From Bifidobacterium miconis (GTDB lineage: Bacteria; Actinomycetota; Actinomycetes; Actinomycetales; Bifidobacteriaceae): a DNA stretch of 64,000 nucleotides. The stretch covers positions 1 to 64,000 of the forward strand of contig NZ_JAHBBH010000009.1 of assembly GCF_019331735.1 (NCBI RefSeq). The letters run 5' to 3'. The notes below the pieces were generated by a model. It ran no database searches, had not been told where the DNA came from, and saw only the letters and a program-made list of their open reading frames with translations. A program made the position numbers and the translations under genes. This document shows positions 56,686 to 64,000 of the stretch, piece by piece (within the stretch, counting starts at the first letter, position 1; the number at the start of each line of letters is the position of its first letter).

Positions 56686-57960
56686 ATGGAGCGCATGAGT
56701 GTGGATATTCCGGACATGAGCGAACTGCTGAAGCTGACGCCGACGGCGCGATACGGCGATGACGCGCCCGATCGCGCGGCCGCTGCCGGGGCCAATGCCG
56801 TCGCCGACGCAACCGGCGCGCGCGGGGGAGCGCTGCACCTGTCCGCCATCCTGCCGGCCGTATCCGCAGCCATCGGGCATCCGATCAACACCGCCGTCCA
56901 CCGTGACCCGAAGGCGTTGCAGCGCGCGCTCGGACTGCCCGACGCGACCAGCGCGATCGTCGTGCTCGTCGACGGACTCGGCTACTGGAACCTCGCCATG
57001 CGGCTCGGCCATGCGCCCTACCTGCGCTCGCTGATGAACGAGCCGGCCAACCAGCGGCCGATCGCCACCTGCGCGCCCAGCACGACCGTCGCCGCGATGG
57101 CCACGTTCGGCACGGGCACCTGTCCGGGACTGACCGGCATGGCCGGCTACACGCAGCTCAATCCGGTCACCGGCAAACTGTCGCAGCTCATCCAGTTCAC
57201 CGACGCGATCCCGCCGTCCGACCTGCAGCGCCAGCCCACCGTGTTCGAACGGCTCGCCCTGCGCGGCGTGCAGGTCACCAGCTGCGGCCTGCCGAAGTTC
57301 AAGGATTCGCCGCTGACCGAAGCGGCATTGCGCGGGCCGGCTTACGTCGGGGGCGTCACGCCGCGCGATCGGCTGCTCGCCGCCTGCGACGCCGCGAAGA
57401 CGCCGGGACTGACCTATCTGTACATTCGCGACGCCGACAAGACCGGCCATTCCTACGGCTGGGATTCGGACAAGTGGATCGGCGTGTTCGAACGCATCGA
57501 CGCGCAGCTGGCCGCGCTCAGGCACAACGCGCCGCACGGCACGCTCATCGTCGTCACCGCCGACCACGGCATGATCACGGCGGATCCCGACCAGCGCATC
57601 GACATCGCCGCCGAGCCGCAGCTGAGCCGCGGCGTGCGCGTGGTCGGCGGCGAGCCGCGCGCGCTCATGCTCTACGCGGAGGAAGGGGAACCGGCCGAGG
57701 ACATCGCGCACCGCTGGCGCGAGCGGCTGGGAGGTCTCGCGCTCGTGCGCACGCGCGACGAGGCGATCGCGCAGGGCCTGTTCGGCCCCGTCGACGACCG
57801 TGTGCGGCCGATGCTCGGCGACGTGCTGGTCGCGGCCGCCGAATCGGTCACCATCGTCGACTCGCGCACCCAGTCGGACAAGGCCACGCACCTGCCGAGC
57901 GTGCACGGATCGCAGAGCATGATGGAATCCGACATTCCGTGCCTGATCGACGTGGCCTAG
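56686..57960 (+). CDS. Alkaline phosphatase superfamily phosphodiesterase
   Basis: 424 aa from 56686; an ATG at 56695 is equally possible. It belongs to the type I phosphodiesterase/nucleotide pyrophosphatase group: metal-site VVLVDGLGYWN (about 91-101), nucleophile Thr in CAPSTTVAAMATFGTG, YIRDADKTGHSYGWDSDKW and TADHGMITADP. No signal peptide is visible, so it is probably cytosolic. It should cleave phosphodiester or pyrophosphate bonds of small molecules, but the substrate is unknown. It is convergent with sepH. Confidence 0.85.
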   Translation: MERMSVDIPDMSELLKLTPTARYGDDAPDRAAAAGANAVADATGARGGALHLSAILPAVSAAIGHPINTAVHRDPKALQRALGLPDATSAIVVLVDGLGYWNLAMRLGHAPYLRSLMNEPANQRPIATCAPSTTVAAMATFGTGTCPGLTGMAGYTQLNPVTGKLSQLIQFTDAIPPSDLQRQPTVFERLALRGVQVTSCGLPKFKDSPLTEAALRGPAYVGGVTPRDRLLAACDAAKTPGLTYLYIRDADKTGHSYGWDSDKWIGVFERIDAQLAALRHNAPHGTLIVVTADHGMITADPDQRIDIAAEPQLSRGVRVVGGEPRALMLYAEEGEPAEDIAHRWRERLGGLALVRTRDEAIAQGLFGPVDDRVRPMLGDVLVAAAESVTIVDSRTQSDKATHLPSVHGSQSMMESDIPCLIDVA

Positions 57961-58059
57961 GCGTTCGCCGATCAGGCAACGCGCCGGCGCCACGGCGGTC
58001 GCGTGCGTGACGGCAGCGTCTGCGCGTCGGATCGCTTGGCCGCGGCAGGCGGCGGAACG

Positions 58060-59202
58060 CTACTCGCCGAACAGGATCTCGTCCCACGTCGGCACGGCGG
58101 AACGGCCCGACCGGCGTTTGGCTGGTTTGTTCTGCGACGGCTGCGCGGCCTCGCCGGCCGTCTGGCCGTCCTGCGAAGCGGACGCGGCGGCCGGACCGTT
58201 GCTCTGCGCTGTGTCCGGCGACGCCGCCGGGCCGGCTGTCGGGTCGGCGATGGCGGCGGACGCCGGAATCGCCGGTTGCGTCGGCTGCTCCGGATGCGCG
58301 GTCGATTGCGCATCCGGACGCGGCGACCCGTCCCCGCCGGGGATGGCGGTCGACAGCACCGGCGCGACGATCGGCGGCAGGGATGCCTCCGCGGTCTCGG
58401 CCGCCGTTTGGTTTCCGCTCGCCGGCACAGCCGCGTTCGATCCGGTCGCCGACGTGCCGGCGGCGGTTCCCGTCGCCCCGCCGTCCTGCGCCATGTTCCA
58501 TTCGGACACCGCGCGTTCGATGCGCGCCGACCTGATCGAGTCGCCGGGCAGGTTCAATTCGATCGCAAAACCGTCGTCGTCCTCGTCGGCCGGAAGGGGA
58601 GCGCCCTGCGTGCCGAGATTCTGCTCGCCGAGCAGCTTTTTCGCCGCCGAATTCAGGCACACCACGGCATTGTCGTGCATGTTCCACGTCCATTCGGCCC
58701 GCACCGCGTGCCCGGACGACATGAACCGCGCGGTGATCCGCCACGGTTCGAGACCGCGGCGCGTGGCCTGCCAGTTCAGCGTCTCCATGCCGATGCGCGC
58801 CGAGGCGAGCGTGCGCTCGATCAGCTCGGCGACCGTGCGCATGTGGCTTTCCTTCGGGGCGGGAACGATCAGGAACTGCTCGATCGCGTACTGCTTCTCC
58901 GTTTCCACCGCGGACGAAAAACGCCGGACCAGCGCCTCGCTCAGGTTGTAGCGTTCGGCGACGCGCACGGGATCCGCCCCCGCGCGGATCAGCGACTGGA
59001 TCTGCGAGATCGGCAGCGTGCTCACGTTCTGCGGCTGCCGGTTGCGCTGCGATTCGGAGCGGATCTGCTTGGCCTCGAGAATGGCGCGCTCCAGCGTGTC
59101 GTCGACGGCGACGGCGAACCTGCGGCCGCCGGCCGAGAACACCAGATCGCCGGTCCCGTCGACATGGTCGAATCGGGCTTGCTCCAGCGGATTTTCAGGC
59201 AT
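58060..59202 (-). CDS. sepH: Cell division protein SepH
   Basis: 380 aa from ATG 59202 (MPENPLEQARFDHVDGTGDLVFSAGGRRF). The N-terminal DUF3071 domain covers about residues 1-165 and contains a helix-turn-helix (LPISQIQSLIRAGADPVRVAERYNLSEALVRRF). A long Ala/Gly/Thr/Pro-rich linker leads to the basic C-terminus and a conserved tail, AVPTWDEILFGE. SepH binds FtsZ and stimulates its assembly in actinobacteria. It is divergent from DUF4193-dut, a conserved actinobacterial neighbourhood. Confidence 0.9.
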   Translation of the reverse strand: MPENPLEQARFDHVDGTGDLVFSAGGRRFAVAVDDTLERAILEAKQIRSESQRNRQPQNVSTLPISQIQSLIRAGADPVRVAERYNLSEALVRRFSSAVETEKQYAIEQFLIVPAPKESHMRTVAELIERTLASARIGMETLNWQATRRGLEPWRITARFMSSGHAVRAEWTWNMHDNAVVCLNSAAKKLLGEQNLGTQGAPLPADEDDDGFAIELNLPGDSIRSARIERAVSEWNMAQDGGATGTAAGTSATGSNAAVPASGNQTAAETAEASLPPIVAPVLSTAIPGGDGSPRPDAQSTAHPEQPTQPAIPASAAIADPTAGPAASPDTAQSNGPAAASASQDGQTAGEAAQPSQNKPAKRRSGRSAVPTWDEILFGE

Positions 59203-59350
59203 ATGCGCACCACTTTCCCTCATCGAGTATTACCGTATCCATTGTGCCTTACGTGTCGTATTTTACGAGTATTTCGACCCGCGTATCCTAAGCCGGGCAA
59301 AAGTCATGTATCCTATGGCGCAGAAGAACCACATTCGAGAAAGGAACACG

Positions 59351-59644
59351 ATGGCTCAGGATTACGATTCCCCTCGCAACAAGGACGAGGACGAGGAGTC
59401 GCTGCAGGCGCTCGGCAAGGGATCGCAGAACTCCTCCAGCGACATCGACGATGACGAGAACGCCATCGCCGAGGACTATGAGCTGCCCGGCGCGGACCTG
59501 AGCAACGAGGACGCCTCGGTGACCGTCATCCCGATGCAGGGCGACGAGTTCATCTGCTCCGAATGCTATCTGGTCAAGCACCGCAGCCAGCTGGCCTACA
59601 CCACCGAAGACGGCCAGCCGGTGTGCAAGGAGTGCGCCGCCTGA
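59351..59644 (+). CDS. DUF4193 zinc-ribbon protein
   Basis: 97 aa from ATG 59351 with AAAGGAAC upstream. An acidic Asp/Glu-rich first half is followed by a four-cysteine zinc ribbon: EFICSECYLVKHRSQLAYTTEDGQPVCKECAA. DUF4193 is found across actinobacteria next to sepH and dut and resembles RNA-polymerase-associated or ribosome-associated zinc ribbons; its function is unknown. The stop overlaps the dut start (TGATG), so both are co-translated. Confidence 0.9.
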   Translation: MAQDYDSPRNKDEDEESLQALGKGSQNSSSDIDDDENAIAEDYELPGADLSNEDASVTVIPMQGDEFICSECYLVKHRSQLAYTTEDGQPVCKECAA

Positions 59645-60123
59645 TGGCGATCGACGAAACGTACAACGAGCCGGAAACCGTCGAGGTGCTCGTCAAGTCC
59701 CTTGACCCCGATCATCCGGCCGAACTGTTCTACGCCCACGCCGGAGACGCCGGCGCCGACCTGATCACCACCGAGGCGGTCGAACTCAAGCCGTTCCAGC
59801 GGGCGCTGGTGCCCACCGGAGTGGCCATCGCGCTGCCCGCCGGCTACGTCGGCCTCGTGCATCCGCGCTCCGGCCTCGCCGTCAAGCGCGGCGTCACCGT
59901 GCTCAACGCGCCAGGCACCATCGACGCCGGCTATCGCGGCGAAATCAAGGTGCCGCTGATCAACCTCGACCCCGAGCACACGGTGCGCTTCGAGCCCGGC
60001 GACCGCATCGCCCAGCTGGTCATCCAGCGCTACGCCGAGGCCCGGTTCATTCCGGCCGAGACGCTGCCGGGATCGGACCGCGCCGAACGCGGCTTCGGCT
60101 CCACCGGCGTCGCCTCGAAGTAA
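59644..60123 (+). CDS. dut: Deoxyuridine 5'-triphosphate nucleotidohydrolase
   Basis: 159 aa, homotrimeric dUTPase type. Five motifs are visible: AGDAGADL (I), HPRSGLAVKRGV (II), NAPGTIDAGYRGEIKVPLIN (III), GDRIAQLVIQ (IV) and ERGFGSTGV (V). It hydrolyses dUTP to dUMP, keeping uracil out of DNA and supplying thymidylate synthesis. Translation is coupled to the DUF4193 gene by TGATG. Confidence 0.96.
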   Translation: MAIDETYNEPETVEVLVKSLDPDHPAELFYAHAGDAGADLITTEAVELKPFQRALVPTGVAIALPAGYVGLVHPRSGLAVKRGVTVLNAPGTIDAGYRGEIKVPLINLDPEHTVRFEPGDRIAQLVIQRYAEARFIPAETLPGSDRAERGFGSTGVASK

Positions 60124-60219
60124 GCGCCCGGGCGATACGGCGGAATCGGCGGGAACCGGGCGCGCGTGAGGCGGCAAACGAGGTAGGATAACACTCATTA
60201 CACGAGAGAGAGGTGGATC

Positions 60220-62550
60220 ATGGCTAACGCTGAAGGCGACTATAGCGCGGCACGCATGTTGGGTTGTGAAATCAGCGATGATCCGCTCAACCCCCTCAAG
60301 CCGATCGTCGAATCGTGCCGGGCGCACCATCCGCAGGAGGACCTGTCCATCCTCGAGCGCGCCTACCGCCGCGCGGTCACGCAGCACGCGCCCCAGCGGC
60401 GTAAGTCGGGCGAGCCGTACATCATCCATCCGCTCGCCGTCGCGCAGATCCTCGCCGATCTCGGCATGGGTCCGCTCGTCGTCGCGGCGGGCCTCCTGCA
60501 CGACACCGTCGAGGACACCGACTACACGCTCGACCAGTGCCGCGCCGAGTTCGGCGACACCGTCACCGGACTCGTCGACGGCGTGACCAAGCTGAGCAAG
60601 ATGGAGTACGGCGATTCCGCGCAGGCCGAGACGATCCGCAAAATGGTCGTCGCGATGAGCCGCGACGTGCGCGTGCTCGTCGTCAAGCTCGCCGACCGCG
60701 TGCACAACGCGCGCACATGGCGGTACGTGAAGACGTCCGGCGCGCAGAAGAAGGCGCGCGAAACGCTCGACGTGTACGCGCCGCTTGCCAACCGCCTCGG
60801 CATGAACGCCATCAAGACCGAGCTCGAGGAACTCAGCTTCAAGGTGCTCTACCCGAAGATCTACAACGAGATCGTCGTGCTCGTCGCACGCCGCGCGGGC
60901 CAGCGCAACGTGTACCTCAAGCAGATCCTGGCCGAGATCAACGAGGACCTCGACGCGCAGCACATCAAGGCGTACGTGACCGGTCGGCCAAAGGACTACT
61001 TCTCGATCTACCAGAAAATGATCGTGCGCGGGCACGATTTCTCCAACATCTACGATCTGGTCGGTGTGCGCATCATCGTCGACACGATCCAGGACTGCTA
61101 CGCCGCCCTCGGTGCGGTGCACGCCCGCTGGAGCCCGGTCCCCGGCCGCTTCAAGGACTACATCGCCATGCCGAAGCTCAACATGTACCAGTCGCTGCAC
61201 ACGACGGTCGTGGGTCCGGGCGGCAAGCCGGTCGAAATCCAGATCCGCACGTGGGACATGCACCGGCGCGCGGAATTCGGCATCGCCGCGCACTGGAAGT
61301 ACAAGGCGAACGGGCAGGCCGGCCGCGCATTGAGCTCGCCGGACAAGTCCGACCTCAAGCGCGACGGCGAGGCACAGGAGCTGAGCGAGGCCGACAACCT
61401 CAAGTGGATTCAGCAGCTGGCCGACTGGACGAGCGAAACGCCCGACTCCAAGGAGTTCCTCGGCTCGCTCAAGGAGGATCTCGGCGCGGCCGAAGTGTAC
61501 GTGTTCACGCCGAAGGGCAAGATCGTCTCCCTGCCGGCCGACGCGACCCCCGTCGACTTCGCGTACGCGGTGCACACCGAAGTCGGACACCGCACGATGG
61601 GCGCGCGCGTCAACGGCCGTCTCGTGCCGCTCGACACCCGACTCGAAAACGGCGACACCGTCGAGGTGCTCACCTCCAAGTCCGAGACCGCCGGACCTTC
61701 GCGCGACTGGCTGAGCTTCGTCAAAAGCCCCAAGGCGCGCAACAAGATCCGCCAGTGGTTCTCCAAGGAGCGCCGCACTGAGGCCATCGAGGAGGGGCGC
61801 GACGAGCTGACGCGCGCCATGCGCAAGCGCAACCTGCCGATCGCCACGCTGCTCACCCCGGGCGCGCTGGTCGGCGTGGCCGACGAGCTCAACTGCTCCG
61901 GCGTCGACAACCTGTTCGCGGCCATCGGCGACGGGCAGATCTCCACGCAGAACGTCATCGCGCACCTCGTCAAGGACGCCGGAAGCGACGAGGTCGACGA
62001 GGAGGTGGAGCAGGAGGCCCTGCCGCTGCGCCAGGTCGAATCGGCGAAGAAGACCACGAGCTCGCTCGGCGTGTCCGTCAAGGGCGTGGGCGACGTGTGG
62101 GTCAAGCTCGCCCGCTGCTGCATGCCCGTGCCCGGAGACAAGATCATCGGCTTCATCACGCGCAATCAGGGCGTGTCCGTGCACCGCACCGACTGCCAGA
62201 ACATGCTCGACCTCGAACGGCGCCAGCCCGAGCGCGTCGTCGACGTGCAGTGGACCAGCACCAAGGGCCTGTTCATGGTCAAGATCCAGGTGGAGGCGCT
62301 CGACCGCCAGCACCTGCTCTCCGACATCACGCGCGTGCTCGCCGATCATGGCGTCAACATCATCTCCGGCTCGCAGACCACCGGCCGCGACCGCGTCGCC
62401 ATCAGCCAGTTCAGCTTTGAAATGGCCGACCCGCAGCACCTGAACCGTCTGCTGGCCGCCGTGCGCAAGATCGATGGCGTGTTCGACGTGTACCGCATCA
62501 CCGGCACCAAGGAGTCGCAGGAGCCGCGGCTGCGCAAGATGCAGGACTAG
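60220..62550 (+). CDS. relA: Bifunctional (p)ppGpp synthetase/hydrolase
   Basis: 776 aa, AGAGGTGG before ATG 60220. The HD hydrolase domain has the metal pair HD at 94-95 ([11 protein letters not shown]), and the synthetase domain has [13 protein letters not shown] (about 255-267). TGS ([27 protein letters not shown]) and ACT ([22 protein letters not shown]) domains follow. All hydrolase and synthetase motifs look intact, so it should be a true Rsh enzyme, the usual single stringent-response regulator of actinobacteria. Confidence 0.95.
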   Translation: MANAEGDYSAARMLGCEISDDPLNPLKPIVESCRAHHPQEDLSILERAYRRAVTQHAPQRRKSGEPYIIHPLAVAQILADLGMGPLVVAAGLLHDTVEDTDYTLDQCRAEFGDTVTGLVDGVTKLSKMEYGDSAQAETIRKMVVAMSRDVRVLVVKLADRVHNARTWRYVKTSGAQKKARETLDVYAPLANRLGMNAIKTELEELSFKVLYPKIYNEIVVLVARRAGQRNVYLKQILAEINEDLDAQHIKAYVTGRPKDYFSIYQKMIVRGHDFSNIYDLVGVRIIVDTIQDCYAALGAVHARWSPVPGRFKDYIAMPKLNMYQSLHTTVVGPGGKPVEIQIRTWDMHRRAEFGIAAHWKYKANGQAGRALSSPDKSDLKRDGEAQELSEADNLKWIQQLADWTSETPDSKEFLGSLKEDLGAAEVYVFTPKGKIVSLPADATPVDFAYAVHTEVGHRTMGARVNGRLVPLDTRLENGDTVEVLTSKSETAGPSRDWLSFVKSPKARNKIRQWFSKERRTEAIEEGRDELTRAMRKRNLPIATLLTPGALVGVADELNCSGVDNLFAAIGDGQISTQNVIAHLVKDAGSDEVDEEVEQEALPLRQVESAKKTTSSLGVSVKGVGDVWVKLARCCMPVPGDKIIGFITRNQGVSVHRTDCQNMLDLERRQPERVVDVQWTSTKGLFMVKIQVEALDRQHLLSDITRVLADHGVNIISGSQTTGRDRVAISQFSFEMADPQHLNRLLAAVRKIDGVFDVYRITGTKESQEPRLRKMQD

Positions 62551-62644
62551 CGTTCCGCCCTCCAGTCCCCGTCTCGTCGCCCGTCAGCTCCCGGCCGCGC
62601 GGTTTGCGCCGTCCGGTCGGGAGCGTCTGCCACACTGGTGCGCT

Positions 62645-63181
62645 ATGAGTACCATCGTTATGCACACCTCCGAAGGTGACATCAAGATCAACCTGTTCGA
62701 CGACGAGACCCCGGTCACCGTCAAGAACTTCCTCGGCCTCGCCACCGGCGAGAAGGAGTGGACGGACCCGTTCACCGGCCAGCCGTCGCACGAGCCGTTC
62801 TACAACGGCCTGACGTTCCACCGCATCATCAAGGACTTCATGATCCAGGGCGGCTGCCCGCTCGGCAACGGCACCGGCGGCCCGGGCTACGACTTCGACG
62901 ACGAGATCGTCCCCGATCTCAAGTTCGACCGCCCGTACCTGCTCGCCATGGCGAACGCCGGCCTGCGCCGCGGCCGCGACGGCAAGATCCACGGCACCAA
63001 CGGCTCGCAGTTCTTCATCACCACCGTGCCGACCCCGTGGCTCGACGGCCACCACACGATCTTCGGCGAGGTCGCCGACGACGAGTCCAAGAAGGTCGTC
63101 GACAAGCTCGAAGCGCTGCCGACCGACCGTTCCGACGCGCCGCTCGAACCGGCCGGCATCCTGTCGGTCGACGTGCTGTGA
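62645..63181 (+). CDS. Cyclophilin-type peptidyl-prolyl cis-trans isomerase
   Basis: 178 aa from ATG 62645 ([29 protein letters not shown]). Active-site blocks [30 protein letters not shown] and [24 protein letters not shown] are intact. No signal peptide, so cytosolic. It speeds proline isomerisation during folding. There is no clear Shine-Dalgarno; a -10-like CACACT lies about ten bases upstream, so a very short leader is possible. It follows relA by 95 bp, a common actinobacterial order. Confidence 0.92.
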   Translation: MSTIVMHTSEGDIKINLFDDETPVTVKNFLGLATGEKEWTDPFTGQPSHEPFYNGLTFHRIIKDFMIQGGCPLGNGTGGPGYDFDDEIVPDLKFDRPYLLAMANAGLRRGRDGKIHGTNGSQFFITTVPTPWLDGHHTIFGEVADDESKKVVDKLEALPTDRSDAPLEPAGILSVDVL

Positions 63182-63230
63182 CGCTTTGCCGTCGTCGTTG
63201 CGTTCGCGCGCATAGCTGACGCTGTTCGAT

Positions 63231-63258
63231 GTGGCCTCTCCCGACAAGGAGAGGCCAC
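63231..63258. terminator. Hairpin terminator after the cyclophilin gene
   Basis: GTGGCCTCTCC (63231-63241) pairs perfectly with GGAGAGGCCAC (63248-63258) around a 6-nt loop. The T-tract is weak. Confidence 0.65.
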
Positions 63259-63287
63259 AATCGTATGCTCCCCATATTCTCCGTTCG

Positions 63288-63403
63288 TTTGCCGTGTGTT
63301 TGCCGTGTGTTCGTCAACACATGACGACCGCCGCCGGCGTGTTGGTGAGGCCCGTGCTGTACTTGGAGTATGGCATACACGGTATGACGCGTATGCAGCA
63401 TAC
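63288..63403. promoter_or_regulatory. Repeats and palindromes upstream of the last gene
   Basis: TTTGCCGTGTG is tandemly duplicated (63288-63309). TGTGTT-CGTC-AACACA (63306-63321), GTATG-G-CATAC (63368-63378) and GTATGC-A-GCATAC (63391-63403) are inverted repeats, with an extra GTATG half-site at 63382. The last palindrome ends 15 bases before the start codon, so a repressor there could block transcription or ribosome access. Confidence 0.45.
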
Positions 63404-63418
63404 GAGAAGGGACTCATC

Positions 63419-64000
63419 ATGAGCAACGTCACTCCGCCATCGTCCGACACACCTCTGCCGACGTCGCCCGGACAGTACGATCCGTCCGGTTCGTCCGCAA
63501 CGCCGTCGTTGCAACCATCGCCGGGATCGTCGCCGCAACCGCAGCGCGCGGGAGCGGCCGGCCTCCATCATCTGCTGCTCGGCGACACGCTGCCGATCCG
63601 CCAATACGACCTGCTCGCCGCCGACCATCCCCACCGCTGGTACGATCCGCGGGAGCCCTTGCGATTTCGCGCATGGTCGCGCGGCCTGGCGTTCGTCGGC
63701 ATCCTGCTGGGCGTCATGATGACGGTATACGTCATCGGCTTCACCATAGTGGCCATGAACTTGCCGGACGGCTCATGGGCGCCGGACTCATTGAGCACGT
63801 CTTCACCGGTGGTTGTGGTCAACTCGATCGCCGAATTGACGGCGGCCGTCGTCGCGTATCTGATCGTCACGCTCGTCATGGAACGACGCCGTCCGCCGGC
63901 CGAATTGTCGCCGCGGCGCGCGTTCGGCGTGATTCGCGGCATGATCGCCGCCTTCGCGTGCATTGCGGTGTGCCTCGGCGTGATCGCCTTGTTCGGCGGC
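63419..64000 (+). CDS. Membrane protein, probable CPBP-family protease (partial, 5' part)
   Basis: The frame is open from ATG 63419 (GAAGGGA upstream) to the window edge, 194 codons. The first 65 residues are a Pro/Ser/Gln-rich cytoplasmic segment, followed by LLLGDTLPIRQYDLLAADHPHRWYDP. Membrane helices are visible at about 92-117, 130-152 and 173-194. The layout and ERRRPPAELSPRRAFGVIRG resemble bifidobacterial CPBP-family (CAAX-protease-like) membrane proteins, but the catalytic motifs would lie beyond the window, so the family name is an inference. Confidence 0.6.
   Translation, partial: MSNVTPPSSDTPLPTSPGQYDPSGSSATPSLQPSPGSSPQPQRAGAAGLHHLLLGDTLPIRQYDLLAADHPHRWYDPREPLRFRAWSRGLAFVGILLGVMMTVYVIGFTIVAMNLPDGSWAPDSLSTSSPVVVVNSIAELTAAVVAYLIVTLVMERRRPPAELSPRRAFGVIRGMIAAFACIAVCLGVIALFGG

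Overview
The window is a chromosomal segment of a high-GC actinobacterium, most probably a Bifidobacterium. The base composition looks like the mid-60s percent GC, high even for that genus. The inference rests on a set of lineage-typical proteins found together: SepH, a DUF501 protein, a DUF3046 protein, a DUF4193 protein, a UPF0182 membrane protein, a ClgR-type regulator, a PASTA-domain Ser/Thr kinase, and a topoisomerase IV pair (ParE/ParC). Nearly every gene is housekeeping. I see no insertion sequence, prophage, CRISPR array, tRNA or rRNA.

Layout. Positions 1-10 kb: tail of an upstream gene, a FetAB-like ABC exporter, a two-component system, AzlC/AzlD, a NagZ-like lipoprotein and a large UPF0182 protein. 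10-14 kb: a permease and a divergent substrate-binding lipoprotein plus nucleoside hydrolase (a putative nucleobase or pyrimidine importer without its ATPase), then a GNAT acetyltransferase. 14-19.9 kb: pth-mfd, a lipoprotein and a second GNAT. 20-26.5 kb: enolase, a DivIC/FtsB-like protein, DUF501, Ppx/GppA, PgsA, CinA, ClgR and DUF3046. 26.5-33.5 kb: recA-recX behind an SOS box, the RNase P RNA gene (minus strand), hibernation factor and secA. 33.5-42 kb: an orphan trpD, a small membrane protein divergent from PlsC, a PASTA kinase, a polyprenyl synthase, a DUF4192-like protein and the primary sigma factor. 42-56.5 kb: parE, aspartase, an MFS transporter, a DUF2975/XRE pair, the very large helicase Lhr, and parC. 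56.6-64 kb: a phosphodiesterase, sepH, DUF4193-dut, the (p)ppGpp synthetase/hydrolase, a cyclophilin and the start of a probable CPBP-family membrane protein.

Many genes are convergent and separated by perfect or near-perfect hairpins that look like bidirectional terminators. Tight couplings (ATGA or TGATG overlaps) mark fetA-fetB, azlC-azlD, divIC-DUF501, DUF2975-XRE and DUF4193-dut as translational units.

I did not find a wholly new multi-gene system. The most interesting material is regulatory: a triple 10-bp direct repeat between the Fet exporter and the two-component operon, a two-part element shared by the recA and polyprenyl-synthase upstream regions, AT-rich nested palindromes controlling a DUF2975/XRE pair, a LexA-like site on the start of lhr, a LacI-type palindrome upstream of enolase, and a structured leader in front of the nucleobase-type binding protein.
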